From contig CAVPHW010000032.1 of the NCBI GenBank assembly GCA_963704835.1, positions 124,001 to 188,000 on the forward strand: a DNA stretch of 64,000 nt. Direction: 5' to 3'. Position 1 is the stretch's first letter; every line of letters begins with the position of its first letter. This document shows positions 46,801 to 54,883 of the stretch, in pieces. The DNA is from GCA-2746605 sp963704835 (GTDB lineage: Bacteria; Bacteroidota; Ignavibacteria; Ignavibacteriales; Melioribacteraceae). Under the pieces are notes generated by a model that ran no database searches, was not told the origin of the DNA, and saw only the letters and a list, made by a program, of their open reading frames with translations. Made by a program: the position numbers and the translations under genes.

Positions 46801-46918
46801 AAGCCCCGGCACTTATGAAGTAAAGTTTGATGCATCTCAGTTTACAAGTGGTGTTTATTTTTATACGTTGCAGTCAGGTAATTTTTCATCAACCAAAAAG
46901 ATGTTGTTGATGAAATAA
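43883..46918 (+). CDS. Secreted giant leucine-rich repeat protein with type IX sorting domain
   Basis: The 1011-residue protein has a signal peptide ending TEAQ. Two copies of an LRR N-terminal-cap-like module are seen: DSLALVAFYNTTGGPNWTNNTNW near residue 35 and DSLVLVQLFNNTDGSNWNNNANW near residue 415. Between and after them are plant-type repeats LxxLxxLxLxxNxLxGxIPxxIGxL. The cap is followed by a different stretch with the hydrophobic segment SWLIWALIFGGAAAGIVIAA (about residues 535-556). LRRs resume near residue 585. The C-terminus (from about residue 910) is the type IX sorting domain, NYPNPFNPTTTIQYAIP, ending TKKMLLMK. It carries an unusual 16-residue insert. The role is likely surface binding or adhesion. 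Confidence 0.88.
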   Translation: MKKLILLIIITTLFSISQKTEAQVTTQDSLALVAFYNTTGGPNWTNNTNWLNGPVSTWRGVNVTDGRVDYLNQYNNNLVGSLPPEIGNLTSLKTIILEYNNLTGNIPITIGNLTNLTLLWLSDNQLSGSIPKEIGQLFNMTNLYLYNNQLSGSIPKEIGQLTNLNSLELDNNKLTGNIPTEIGQLINLRTLFLQNNQLIGSVPASFGNLIELTDLILSDNYLSGNLPSEIGLLTQIVNLSFSNNQFTGGVPSNLAQWPTLIVLELQNNKFSNLPDLSGVPYLSVFSVENNNLEFGDLEPNISILTSYSPQDSIGVTQDTTAELSMDLDSNGANILYIFKDPLLLDANSGGSQSIFKWYKDGIVLTEETNSILNVTTKGMYNWEVTNTLVPNLTLYGRSVTVNHQDPGMLADSLVLVQLFNNTDGSNWNNNANWLNGPVSSWAGIEANGRVKKVNLRNNSLIGHLPTKTEIRTILQVGKNWDHNDSTTAKANQNIDLRTLGSMTHIDIGKNGLFTFKPLKKTNGAEDDDDEISDGSWLIWALIFGGAAAGIVIAASSDNNRIALGGGTTVVNPTRASLSKTTAVNSLEYLNLSNNNSPGVISAYIGAYTNLRYLNFSGNKFSGGIPAEIGNLTKLDTLDLSNNQLGITDTSGTYLLKSTNIDSTTFEIPETITNLTNLKSLYLNNNQLSGKIPPNIGNLTKLEELNLSYNKLFGDLPPVNKGFSNLGYFGCSNNNLTDPKNILWGDYFYVDQNNNFAQGETLVHIEADNNNFGSGNNNLSKSSEINDLPNWIGDFKNLKVLNIGNNHYTGVLPAEIGKLNKLTKLDVGVNQLSGNLPEEIGNLSSLDTLNLGKNSFSGQMPLSMVNLSNLAFFNFDNTQLEIPNDSSFQNWFSNISEVVTKVDELNNTTETIPNEFALEQNYPNPFNPTTTIQYAIPHLAGQANVALGFSLRNVQLKIYDMLGREVATLVNEVKSPGTYEVKFDASQFTSGVYFYTLQSGNFSSTKKMLLMK
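46716..46735. repeat. Palindrome inside the LRR gene's sorting-domain coding sequence
   Basis: CCTTAGGCT and AGCCTGAGG pair with one mismatch around TT. They lie within the DNA encoding the extra peptide HLAGQANVALGFSLRN between QYAIP and VQLKIYDMLG. Confidence 0.65.
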
Positions 46919-46943
46919 TTTTACTAATTTCTAGACTTTAATT

Positions 46944-46977
46944 AAAAAGCCCACAAAAACAGTGGGCCTTCTTTTTA
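46944..46977 (+). terminator. Rho-independent terminator after the LRR gene
   Basis: GCCCAC and GTGGGC arms, with an A-rich lead and a CTTCTTTTT tail, lie 26 bases past the stop. The hairpin is GC-rich against the background. Confidence 0.85.
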
Positions 46978-47039
46978 TTGCTAAACTCCTACGAATTTAA
47001 TCAACTAATTTGCGACTTTTGTGCTCAATTTCAGAACAA

Positions 47040-47453
47040 TTATTTCGTCCTTACTTCACATATCTTATCATATTCACTATCAATAGCTTCCCAAAGTTCA
47101 ATTTTATTATTTTCCGGATCCATAATGTGAACAAACTTTCCATATTCAAAAGATTCAATTTCATCAACAACTGTAACACCTTCTTTTTTTAACTCACAAA
47201 TTAACCATTCTAAATTTTCAACTCGGTAATTGATCATAAATTCTTTTTTAGAAGGCTCCATGTATTTTGTATCTTCTTTAAATGGACTCCAAACTGTAAA
47301 CCCTTTTTTAGTTTCTTCATCTGCATGGCGCCATTCAAAGCTAGTACCGTATGAATCTGTCTGCAGTCCAAGATGTTTTGAATACCAATCTTTCATTTCA
47401 TCTGGATTTTTACATTTAAAAAAGATTCCGCCTAAAGAAGTTACTCTTTTCAT
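47040..47453 (-). CDS. VOC/glyoxalase-fold protein
   Basis: The 137-residue protein has the VOC pattern TSLGGIFFKCKNPDEMKDWYSKHLGL at the start and FVHIMDPENNKIELWEA near the end, with the conserved Glu in IELWE. The family includes glyoxalase I, dioxygenases and antibiotic-binding proteins, and typical metal-binding residues are only partly preserved. No neighbour hints at the substrate. It is convergent with the LRR gene's terminator. Confidence 0.85.
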   Translation of the reverse strand: MKRVTSLGGIFFKCKNPDEMKDWYSKHLGLQTDSYGTSFEWRHADEETKKGFTVWSPFKEDTKYMEPSKKEFMINYRVENLEWLICELKKEGVTVVDEIESFEYGKFVHIMDPENNKIELWEAIDSEYDKICEVRTK

Positions 47454-47520
47454 TTTTATTCCTTTCTTGATGTATTTAGATCAGAAAATATTCAATTAAA
47501 ATAAAAATCACAAAATATAT

Positions 47521-47528
47521 TATATTTG
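47521..47528 (+). promoter_or_regulatory. -7 element TATATTTG upstream of glyS
   Basis: TATATTTG matches TAnnTTTG exactly, 30 bases before the proposed start. No clear TTG is found at the expected upstream distance. Confidence 0.4.
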
Positions 47529-47557
47529 CACGTCTTAATAATTTATTGAGGTTAATT

Positions 47558-49039
47558 ATCGCACAGAATAATAGAAATGATGTAATTGAAAAAATAGTGT
47601 CACTTTCCAAAAGAAAGGGATTTGTATTTCAATCAAGTGAAATTTACGGTGGATTAAACGGTTGTTGGGATTACGGTCCATTGGGAGTTGAACTTCTAAA
47701 TAATATTAAAGCTGAATGGTGGAAAGCAATGACTTACCGCGAAGACGTTGAAGGACTTGACGCATCAATATTAATGCACCCAAAAGTTTGGGAAGCTTCC
47801 GGACACGTTGAAAATTTTACTGATCCAATGATTGATTGCAAGCAGTGTAATTCAAGATTTAGAATGGACACGCTTGGTGAATTAATTCCTGAAAAGAAGA
47901 AACAAAAGGCTCTTGAAGCATTAAAAGAAACAATTAAGGAAAATGCAGATAAACAAAAAACCCTTGAAGATATTTATAAAAACCATGTTGAAATGGAAGA
48001 AATATTTGAGAGAATCTTGGAAAAAATTGGTGAGGATTTCTTAGCCAATTTAAATTGCCCTAATTGCGGAACTGCCGGTTCGTTTACACCTCCGCGTAGT
48101 TTTAATTTAATGTTTAAAACGTTTCTTGGTCCAGTTGAAAAACTAGAAAATGCAATCTATCTTAGACCAGAAACAGCTCAAGGTATTTTTGTAAATTTTC
48201 TTAATGTGCAAAGTGCTAGCAGACAAAAACCTCCTTTTGGAATTGCGCAAATTGGAAAAGCTTTCCGTAATGAAATAAACACTAAAAATTTCTTATTCCG
48301 TACACGTGAATTTGAACAGATGGAAATGCAGTATTTCGTTAAACCATCCGAAGACAAGCAACACTTTGACTATTGGAAAGCAACTAGAATTGAGTGGTAT
48401 AAAAATCTAGGAATGAGTGCGGAAAAATTAAGATACCATGATCACCCGAAAGACAAACTTGCTCATTATGCGAAAGAAGCGACTGATATTGAGTATGAAT
48501 TTCCATTTGGTTGGGGCGAAATTGAAGGAATTCATAATAGAACTGATTTTGATCTCTCTCAGCACGAGAAATTTTCAACTAAATCACTAAAATATTTTGA
48601 TGATGAAATTAAAGAAAAATATATTCCATTTGTAATTGAAACATCTGCCGGAGCATCAAGATCATTTATGGCTTTTTTGGTTGATGCATACAATGAAGAA
48701 GAAGTAAATGGTGAAACTAGAGTTGTTCTTAAATTTCATCCTAAACTAGCACCTATTAAAGTTGCTATTTTACCTTTAGTTAATAAAGATGGAATGCCTG
48801 AAGTAGCAAGAGAAATTGAGAATGATTTACGCCCATTCATGAAAGTTTTCTATGATAATAAAGGTGCTGTTGGCAGAAGATACAGGAGGCAAGATGAAGC
48901 CGGAACACCTTTCTGTGTAACTGTAGATACTCAATCAATTGAAGATGGTACTGTTACTGTAAGAGATAGAGATTCTATGGACCAGATACGTCTGAATAAA
49001 AAAGAATTGCTTAGTTACTTTCTTGAAAAATTAAGATAG
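47558..49039 (+). CDS. glyS: Glycine-tRNA ligase, single-chain (eukaryote/archaea-like) type
   Basis: The product has GFVFQSSEIYGGLNGCWDYGPLGVELLNNI, the zinc-site cysteines CKQCN...CPNCGTAG, motif 2 GIAQIGKAFRNEI and motif 3 GASRSFMAFL, all typical of the homodimeric class II GlyRS. No ATG opens this frame. The best-placed start is an ATC at 47558-47560, directly after a GAGG ribosome binding site with 6-8 base spacing. A change from ATG to ATC would yield MAQNNRND, as in relatives. An in-frame TTG further up (47546) overlaps the ribosome binding site, which makes it less likely. Confidence 0.93.
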   Translation: MAQNNRNDVIEKIVSLSKRKGFVFQSSEIYGGLNGCWDYGPLGVELLNNIKAEWWKAMTYREDVEGLDASILMHPKVWEASGHVENFTDPMIDCKQCNSRFRMDTLGELIPEKKKQKALEALKETIKENADKQKTLEDIYKNHVEMEEIFERILEKIGEDFLANLNCPNCGTAGSFTPPRSFNLMFKTFLGPVEKLENAIYLRPETAQGIFVNFLNVQSASRQKPPFGIAQIGKAFRNEINTKNFLFRTREFEQMEMQYFVKPSEDKQHFDYWKATRIEWYKNLGMSAEKLRYHDHPKDKLAHYAKEATDIEYEFPFGWGEIEGIHNRTDFDLSQHEKFSTKSLKYFDDEIKEKYIPFVIETSAGASRSFMAFLVDAYNEEEVNGETRVVLKFHPKLAPIKVAILPLVNKDGMPEVAREIENDLRPFMKVFYDNKGAVGRRYRRQDEAGTPFCVTVDTQSIEDGTVTVRDRDSMDQIRLNKKELLSYFLEKLR

Positions 49040-49080
49040 TTTCAAAGACAGAATACAGAACTCAGAATTCAACTATTCAC

Positions 49081-49138
49081 AAACCTACGAGGTTTTAACT
49101 TATCCACCTGCCTTTCTGGTGGAAAACCTCGGAGGTTT
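49081..49138. repeat. REP-like composite: two family B palindromes around an inner hairpin
   Basis: AAACCTACGAGGTTT (49081-49095) and AAACCTCGGAGGTTT (49124-49138) flank a CCACC/GGTGG hairpin (49105-49122). The arrangement is B, inner cassette, B. It fills the glyS-serpin gap. Confidence 0.8.
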
Positions 49139-49160
49139 AAATTACTACTCAATATTTACA

Positions 49161-49191
49161 TTGACTCGAACAGACATTTAATCTACATTAC
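49161..49191 (+). promoter_or_regulatory. Possible promoter for the serpin gene
   Basis: TTG (49161-49163), 20 bases, then TACATTAC (49184-49191), a partial match to TAnnTTTG. It lies 33-64 bases before the ATG. Confidence 0.4.
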
Positions 49192-49224
49192 ACATGATAT
49201 AAATTAATATTTTTGAGGTGTGAG

Positions 49225-50445
49225 ATGCTAAAAAAATATTCCCTTCTAACTTTAGTTTTTTTTCTAAGCTTTTTTGTTTCCTGTTCAGAAACAATAGTTG
49301 AACCAAAAGAAGTCCGTGAGTTGACGCAAATTGAGAAAAATGTTGTTTCTTCTTCAGAAGAATTTGGACTTAATCTTTTTAGAAAAATCAATGAATTCGA
49401 AGGTGATAAAAATATCTTCATTTCGCCGCTGAGTATTTCTATGGCTCTTGGAATGGCACTAAATGGTGCAGCTGGTGAAACATATACTGCCATGCAATCT
49501 ACTCTTGAATTATCGTCCCTAAGCAGTCAAGAAATTAACGAAGCATATAAAAGTCTGATTGAACTGCTCACCCAAATTGATCCAAAGGTGCAATTTCAAA
49601 TAGCAAACTCTATTTGGTACAAGAACACTATCACTTTTGAAAAACAGTTCATAGACCTAAATAAAACGTATTTTAATGCAGAAGTAGAAGGCTTAAATTT
49701 TAGTGATCAAAATTCTGTCAAAACAATTAATAGTTGGGTAGATAAAAGCACTAATGGGAAAATAAAAAGTATTTTGGAAAAAATTCCGGACGAAGCAATA
49801 ATGTATTTGATTAATGCAATTTACTTCAAAGGAACTTGGCAATATGAATTTAAGAAAAGTGAGACAATAGACGATTTATTTACTTTGTCAAATGGTAAAA
49901 AAGTTAATTGTGAGATGATGGTTCAAACAAACGATAAATTTAGATATTTCAGCAATTCCAATTTCCAAGCTGTTGATTTACGATATGGAAGTGGAGATTT
50001 TAGTATGACGATTTTTTTGCCTAATTGGGATAAAACTGAAGATGTTATTCTAGAGCAGCTCAATAAGGAGAATTGGAATTTATGGATAAATAGTTTTACG
50101 GAATCACAGGGAACCATTCAATTACCAAAATTTGAGTTAGAATATAAATACAATTTGAATGATGTACTCAAGGCACTTGGAATGGAAATATCCTTTTCAG
50201 AGAATGCGGATTTTACTAATCTATACAAACCAGGTGGTGTTTTTATTAGTAATGTAGAACATAAAACCTATGTAAAAGTGGATGAAGAAGGGACGGAAGC
50301 CGCTGCTGTTACGAGTGTAGAGTTTGGGGCTACTTCCATTGGTGGTGGTTTTGTTATGAGAATGGATAGACCATTTATTTATATAATTAGAGAAAGTAAT
50401 TCTGGCAGTATTTTATTTATGGGCAAAATTGTAAAGCCAAATTAA
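49225..50445 (+). CDS. Serpin-family protease inhibitor, lipoprotein
   Basis: I start at the ATG at 49225, preceded by GAGGTGTGAG; it gives MLKKYSLLTLVFFLSFFVSC, a lipoprotein signal. The body is a full serpin: NIFISPLSISMALGMALNGAAGETYTAM, YLINAIYFKGTWQYEF, VDLRYGSGDFSMTIFLP. The hinge EEGTEAAAVTSV has small residues in the positions needed for loop insertion, so it should be inhibitory. The reactive loop then reads FGATSIGGG, before MDRPFIYIIRE. The P1 residue cannot be fixed, because the loop is about two residues longer than in antitrypsin. It may protect the cell surface from its own or foreign proteases. Confidence 0.92.
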   Translation: MLKKYSLLTLVFFLSFFVSCSETIVEPKEVRELTQIEKNVVSSSEEFGLNLFRKINEFEGDKNIFISPLSISMALGMALNGAAGETYTAMQSTLELSSLSSQEINEAYKSLIELLTQIDPKVQFQIANSIWYKNTITFEKQFIDLNKTYFNAEVEGLNFSDQNSVKTINSWVDKSTNGKIKSILEKIPDEAIMYLINAIYFKGTWQYEFKKSETIDDLFTLSNGKKVNCEMMVQTNDKFRYFSNSNFQAVDLRYGSGDFSMTIFLPNWDKTEDVILEQLNKENWNLWINSFTESQGTIQLPKFELEYKYNLNDVLKALGMEISFSENADFTNLYKPGGVFISNVEHKTYVKVDEEGTEAAAVTSVEFGATSIGGGFVMRMDRPFIYIIRESNSGSILFMGKIVKPN

Positions 50446-50648
50446 ATTTATCAAACATCTGAGGGTTTTTACTGTTACAGTTTATTGAACTAATTTAATG
50501 ACAAAAATTGTTTCTTGAAATTAGATTTTGAATGGGCAATTATTTAATAATTAAGGAAGATACATTCTTCCTTTTTTTTTGTTCAATAGATTGTGTAACT
50601 TTTGTTAAAGAAAATAGTATTTAACTTATAATAACATGTAGGAGAAAG

Positions 50649-51968
50649 ATGAAAACTAAAATTGCAGTATTGTTTTTGGTATTCTCTGGCTTATTATTTT
50701 CACAAGCTAGAAGAATTGATTTTACTGAATATGATTTGGATAATGGATTGCACGTTATTTTACATCAAGATAACACAACTCCAATAGTTGCCGTTTCAAT
50801 TATGTATCATGTAGGATCAAAAAATGAAGATCCGGTAAGAACGGGTTTTGCTCACTTCTTTGAGCACTTAATGTTTGAGGGTTCGGCAAATATTCCAAGA
50901 GGACAATTTGATAAAATTATGGAAAGTGCCGGTGGAACAAATAACGCCAACACCTCCCAAGACAGAACCTACTATTATGAAATTCTTCCTTCAAATCAAT
51001 TAGAACTTGGCTTGTGGATTGAATCAGAAAGATTGCTTCATGCAAAAATTGATACAACTGGAGTTGAGACGCAAAGAAAAGTTGTTAAAGAAGAAAAGAA
51101 GCAACGCTATGAAAACCAACCCTATGGTACAGTGATTGAAGAAACTTTCAAAAGAGCATTTAAAGTACATCCTTATACTTGGCTGCCAATTGGTTCAGCT
51201 CAATATATTGATGAAGCAACAATTGATGAATTTAGAGATTTTTATAAAACTTTTTATGTGCCGGAAAATGCTTCTTTAGTAATTACTGGAGATATTAATA
51301 TTGATAATGCCAAAAGTTTAGTCAATAAATATTTTGCAGATATTCCAAAAGGCGGGAAAAAAATACCAAGACCAGAAGTTATTGAACCTCCGTTAACCGC
51401 GGAAATTAGAGATACCAGTTTATGACAATATTCAATTGCCTCTTGTTCTTCACGCATATAGAATTCCAGCAATGGGAACTGAGGATTATTATTCTTTAGA
51501 AATGTTAACTACACTTTTAGCTTCAGGTGAAAGTTCACGGTTGCAGAAGGCAGTTGTTGATCAAAAACAAAAAGCAGTTAATGTTGGAGCTTTTCCGTTT
51601 TCTTAGAAGACTCGGGATTATTCTTAACCTATGGAATCAGCAATATGGGTGTCTCGGCTGTTGATCTTGAAAGTGCTATGCAAGAAGAGTTGGACAAGGC
51701 AAAAGAAGAAAAAATCAGCGAGAATGAATTTCAAAAACTAAAAAATCAAATTGAAAACGATTTTGTAAGTGGTAATTCTACAGTTGCTGGTATTGCTAAT
51801 AATTTAGCAACCTATAATGTTTTGATGGGTAATACTGATTTAATAAACTCTGAGATTGATAATTACATGAAAGTTACAATTGATGATATTCAAAAAGTTG
51901 CTCAAAAATATTTAACTAAAGACAATAGGGTTGTTCTCTATTATTTACCAAAATCAGAACAGAAGTAA
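50649..51968 (+). pseudogene. M16-family zinc protease, exported, broken by two frameshifts
   Basis: The first frame has a signal peptide (SGLLFSQ) and the inverted zinc motif HFFEH at residues 69-73, followed by the partner glutamate region. It stops at 51425. The next frame continues YDNIQLPLVLHAYRIPAMGTEDYY and SGESSRLQKAVV to about 51604, then a third continues LEDSGLFLTYGISNMG to the C-terminus YYLPKSEQK. The first break lies at ACCAGTTTATGAC, where one base disrupts DTVYDNIQ. The second lies in TTTTCTTAG, where one missing T would restore FFLED. Two homopolymer-like indels in an otherwise perfect protein suggest error or recent damage. It forms a pair with the downstream M16 gene. Confidence 0.88.
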
Positions 51969-51998
51969 AAATTATAATATGAATTGGAGAATTTAAAA

Positions 51999-54071
51999 AT
52001 GAAATTTAAAACAATAGTAGTGCTTTTACTTTTGGTAACGGTTAATTTGTTTGCTCAAGTTGATAGAAGCTTACAGCCAAAACCAGGTCCGGCACCAGAG
52101 ATTAAATTGGGTGATTATCAATCATTCACTTTGGATAATGGTCTTAAAGTTTTTGTAATCGAAAATCGCAAATTACCAACAGTTACTTTTAGTTTAATTT
52201 TGGATCGTGATCCTATTCTGGAAACTAGTAATGTTGGCTATATTGAATTTGCAGGTCAATTATTAAGAAGAGGAACAACTTCTAGGACTAAAACCCAAAT
52301 TGATGAAGAAATTGATTTTATTGGTGCAAATCTAAATACTTCCAGCTCAAGCATTTCAGGTTCATCACTAACAAAGCACTTTGATAAATTGATGAATATT
52401 TTTTCAGATGTTTTGCTGAATTCTAACTTTAACCAAGAAGAATTAGATAAACTTAAAAAACAATCACTCTCCGGGCTAGCAGCTGCAAAAGATGAACCAG
52501 ATGCAATTGCCGGAAATTTAAGAAAAATCTTAACATACGGATCAGATCATCCTTATGGTGAATTGATGACCGAACAAACAGTTGATGCAATTAATCTTGA
52601 ACTTTGCAAAAATTACTACAAAGAATATTTTAGACCAAACATAGGATTGTTGGCCTTGGTTGGTGATATAAATGTTGATGAAGCTAAAAAATTAGTAACC
52701 AAATATTTAGCAAAATGGGAAAAGAAAGATGTTAAACCAATTGAATACAAATCGCCAAGTGCGCCATTAGTGACAAAGGTAGGCTTGTTTAATAGATCAG
52801 CTTCTGTTCAATCAGTTGTTTCAGTAGCTTATCCGGTTGATCTTAAAAAGAACAGTGAAGATCTAATAAAAGCATCGGTGATGAATACTCTTTTGGGCGG
52901 CACTTTTTCAGCCCGATTAAATCAAAACTTAAGAGAAAAGAATGGCTATACATATGGAGCAGGAAGTTCTCTAAGTTCTGATAAGTTAGTGGGGAGTTTT
53001 ACAGCATCAGCAACAGTTAGAAATGCGGTTACAGATAGTGCAATTACAGAAATATTTAATGAGATGAAACGATTAAGAAATGAAAAAGTTTCGGATGTTG
53101 AACTTGACAGAATTAAGAATTTTCTTAATGGCAGTTTCTCAAGATCTTTAGAAAGTCCGCAAACTATAGCTCGTTTTGCACTCAATATTGAAATGAGTAA
53201 ACTTCCAAAAGATTATTATAAAAATTATTTAAAAAACCTAAGTAACGTTACTGCCGATGATATTCAAGAAATGGCAAAAAAATATCTAAAACCGAATAAT
53301 GCCCATGTTGTAGTTGTTGGTAATGCAGATGAAGTTGCCGGAAATTTAAAGAAGTTTAGTGTAAGCGGAAAAATACAATATTATGATATTTATGGGATTG
53401 AGTACGATCCTAATATGAAAAAAGTTGAAGAAGGTATTACTGCAGAAACAATTATTGAAAAATATATTGAAGCAATTGGCGGTAGAAAAAATATTAGTGC
53501 TGTAACTGATAAAACGATGGAGTCGAAAGGAGCTGTTCAGGGAATGGACATGAAACTAACTATGTCCCAAAAAATACCGAATAAATTATTTCAAGAACTT
53601 GATTTTTCTGTTGGCAAGCAAACAACTGTTTTTGATGGTGAAAAAGGGAAAGTTGACGGAATGGGTCAAGTTCAATACATTGAGGGAGATAAACTTGAAG
53701 AATTAAAATATCAATCAAATATGCACATATACCTCGATTATGCAAAAAACAATGTAAAATTAGAATTAAATGGTATTGAAACTATTGATGGAAATGATGC
53801 TTATAAAATAACCACTACAATTCCATCAGGTACTAAATCAAGCCAATATTATTCAAAAGAGACGGGGTTAAAAATTCGGGAAGTAAATACAGTATCAACT
53901 CCACAAGGCTCATTTACACAAACTATTGATCTAAGTGATTACAAAGAAGTTGAGGGGGTTAAATATCCTTTTAAGCTTGCACAAACTATGGGGCCTCAAA
54001 GTATTGTTTTGGAGGTTACTTCTATTAAAGTTAATACTGGTTTGCCAGATTCAATGTTTGAAGTAAAATAA
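51999..54071 (+). CDS. Non-catalytic M16-family subunit with C-terminal lipoprotein-localisation-like domain
   Basis: The start at the ATG at 51999 gives MKFKTIVVLLLLVTVNLFAQ, a signal peptide, with GGAGA upstream; an earlier TTG would extend it by five residues. Two M16-type lobes are seen, but the region where HxxEH should lie reads FAGQLLRRGTTSRTK, so no zinc site is present. This matches the non-catalytic partner in two-gene M16 pairs. After about residue 475 a further domain appears (IEKYIEAIGGRKNISAV, TVFDGEKGKVDG, YYSKETGLKIREVN, DYKEVEGVKYPFKLAQT) with the LolA/LolB-like half-barrel pattern. It lies 30 bases after the catalytic M16 gene on the same strand. Confidence 0.85.
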   Translation: MKFKTIVVLLLLVTVNLFAQVDRSLQPKPGPAPEIKLGDYQSFTLDNGLKVFVIENRKLPTVTFSLILDRDPILETSNVGYIEFAGQLLRRGTTSRTKTQIDEEIDFIGANLNTSSSSISGSSLTKHFDKLMNIFSDVLLNSNFNQEELDKLKKQSLSGLAAAKDEPDAIAGNLRKILTYGSDHPYGELMTEQTVDAINLELCKNYYKEYFRPNIGLLALVGDINVDEAKKLVTKYLAKWEKKDVKPIEYKSPSAPLVTKVGLFNRSASVQSVVSVAYPVDLKKNSEDLIKASVMNTLLGGTFSARLNQNLREKNGYTYGAGSSLSSDKLVGSFTASATVRNAVTDSAITEIFNEMKRLRNEKVSDVELDRIKNFLNGSFSRSLESPQTIARFALNIEMSKLPKDYYKNYLKNLSNVTADDIQEMAKKYLKPNNAHVVVVGNADEVAGNLKKFSVSGKIQYYDIYGIEYDPNMKKVEEGITAETIIEKYIEAIGGRKNISAVTDKTMESKGAVQGMDMKLTMSQKIPNKLFQELDFSVGKQTTVFDGEKGKVDGMGQVQYIEGDKLEELKYQSNMHIYLDYAKNNVKLELNGIETIDGNDAYKITTTIPSGTKSSQYYSKETGLKIREVNTVSTPQGSFTQTIDLSDYKEVEGVKYPFKLAQTMGPQSIVLEVTSIKVNTGLPDSMFEVK

Positions 54072-54089
54072 GCTGAGCTAAGTATGTTT

Positions 54090-54117
54090 TTGGAATTCTA
54101 ATAAAAGTGGAATCCAG
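54090..54117. repeat. Decayed REP-like element, family D
   Basis: The reverse strand reads TCTGGATTCCACTTTTATTA then GAATTCC, similar to the family D element at 16534-16567 but with weak pairing. Confidence 0.35.
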
Positions 54118-54149
54118 AAACTAAATAATTATAAAAAATATTCTAAAAA

Positions 54150-54173
54150 TGCGCAGACGTTAATGTCTGCGCA
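54150..54173. repeat. Perfect palindrome, family G (TGCGCAGAC/GTCTGCGCA)
   Basis: The 9-bp arms are perfect, with loop GTTAAT. It is GC-rich against the background and sits between the M16 and HAD genes, so it might also act as a terminator. A relative is at 38053-38074. Confidence 0.7.
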
Positions 54174-54230
54174 ATTATTATAATACAGAATTTCCAAGTC
54201 CTTTAGTCATCACAAATATTTTGATAAATT

Positions 54231-54845
54231 ATGAATACTAGAAAATATACCACAATTGTTTTTGATCTCGGGAATGTTCTTATTCCTTTTGACCATAATA
54301 TTTGGGTCAAAAAATATAATTCAATTCAACCAGGATTAGGCGATGTTTATTATAAAAGGTATTTAGATATTTATGAAGTTCATAGAAATTACGAGAGTGG
54401 GAAATTAACTGACGAAGAATTTATAGCTAAGAACTTAGATTGGTTAGATCACAAAGTAAGTTCTGAGGAGTTCTGTGAAATATTTTCAAATATTTTCATA
54501 CTTAATGAGAACGTCATCGATCTTCTCCCGATATTAAAAAGCAAATACAAACTGGTTTTACTTTCCAATACAAATCATATCCATAAAAAATACGGGTGGG
54601 AAAAATATAAGTTTCTAAACCATTTTGATAAGCTTATACTTTCACATGAAGTTGGAGCAATAAAACCTGAAGAAAAAATATATCGTGCAGTAGAAAAGTT
54701 TACTAAAGAAAATAGTGAAACGCATATATTTATTGATGATGTTCTTGAATATGCAAATGGCGCAAAAAATATAGGCTGGGATGCCATTCAATTTATTGGT
54801 TATGATAATTTAGTTGAAGAATTTAAATTACGTGGGATTATCTGA
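54231..54845 (+). CDS. HAD-superfamily phosphatase (YihX-like)
   Basis: The 204-residue protein begins with TIVFDLGNVLIPFD (nucleophile Asp12), has motif II LVLLSNTNHIHKK, motif III lysine in GAIKPEEKIY and motif IV IFIDDVLEYANGAKNIGW. The DLGNV form, with Gly in place of the second acid residue, is characteristic of the YihX group, which in E. coli hydrolyses alpha-D-glucose-1-phosphate. The real substrate here is unknown. It is a single gene with no operon partner. Confidence 0.88.
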   Translation: MNTRKYTTIVFDLGNVLIPFDHNIWVKKYNSIQPGLGDVYYKRYLDIYEVHRNYESGKLTDEEFIAKNLDWLDHKVSSEEFCEIFSNIFILNENVIDLLPILKSKYKLVLLSNTNHIHKKYGWEKYKFLNHFDKLILSHEVGAIKPEEKIYRAVEKFTKENSETHIFIDDVLEYANGAKNIGWDAIQFIGYDNLVEEFKLRGII

Positions 54846-54883
54846 AAAGTCCTATTTTCTCAATTCTATTTCTTACTCTTACA

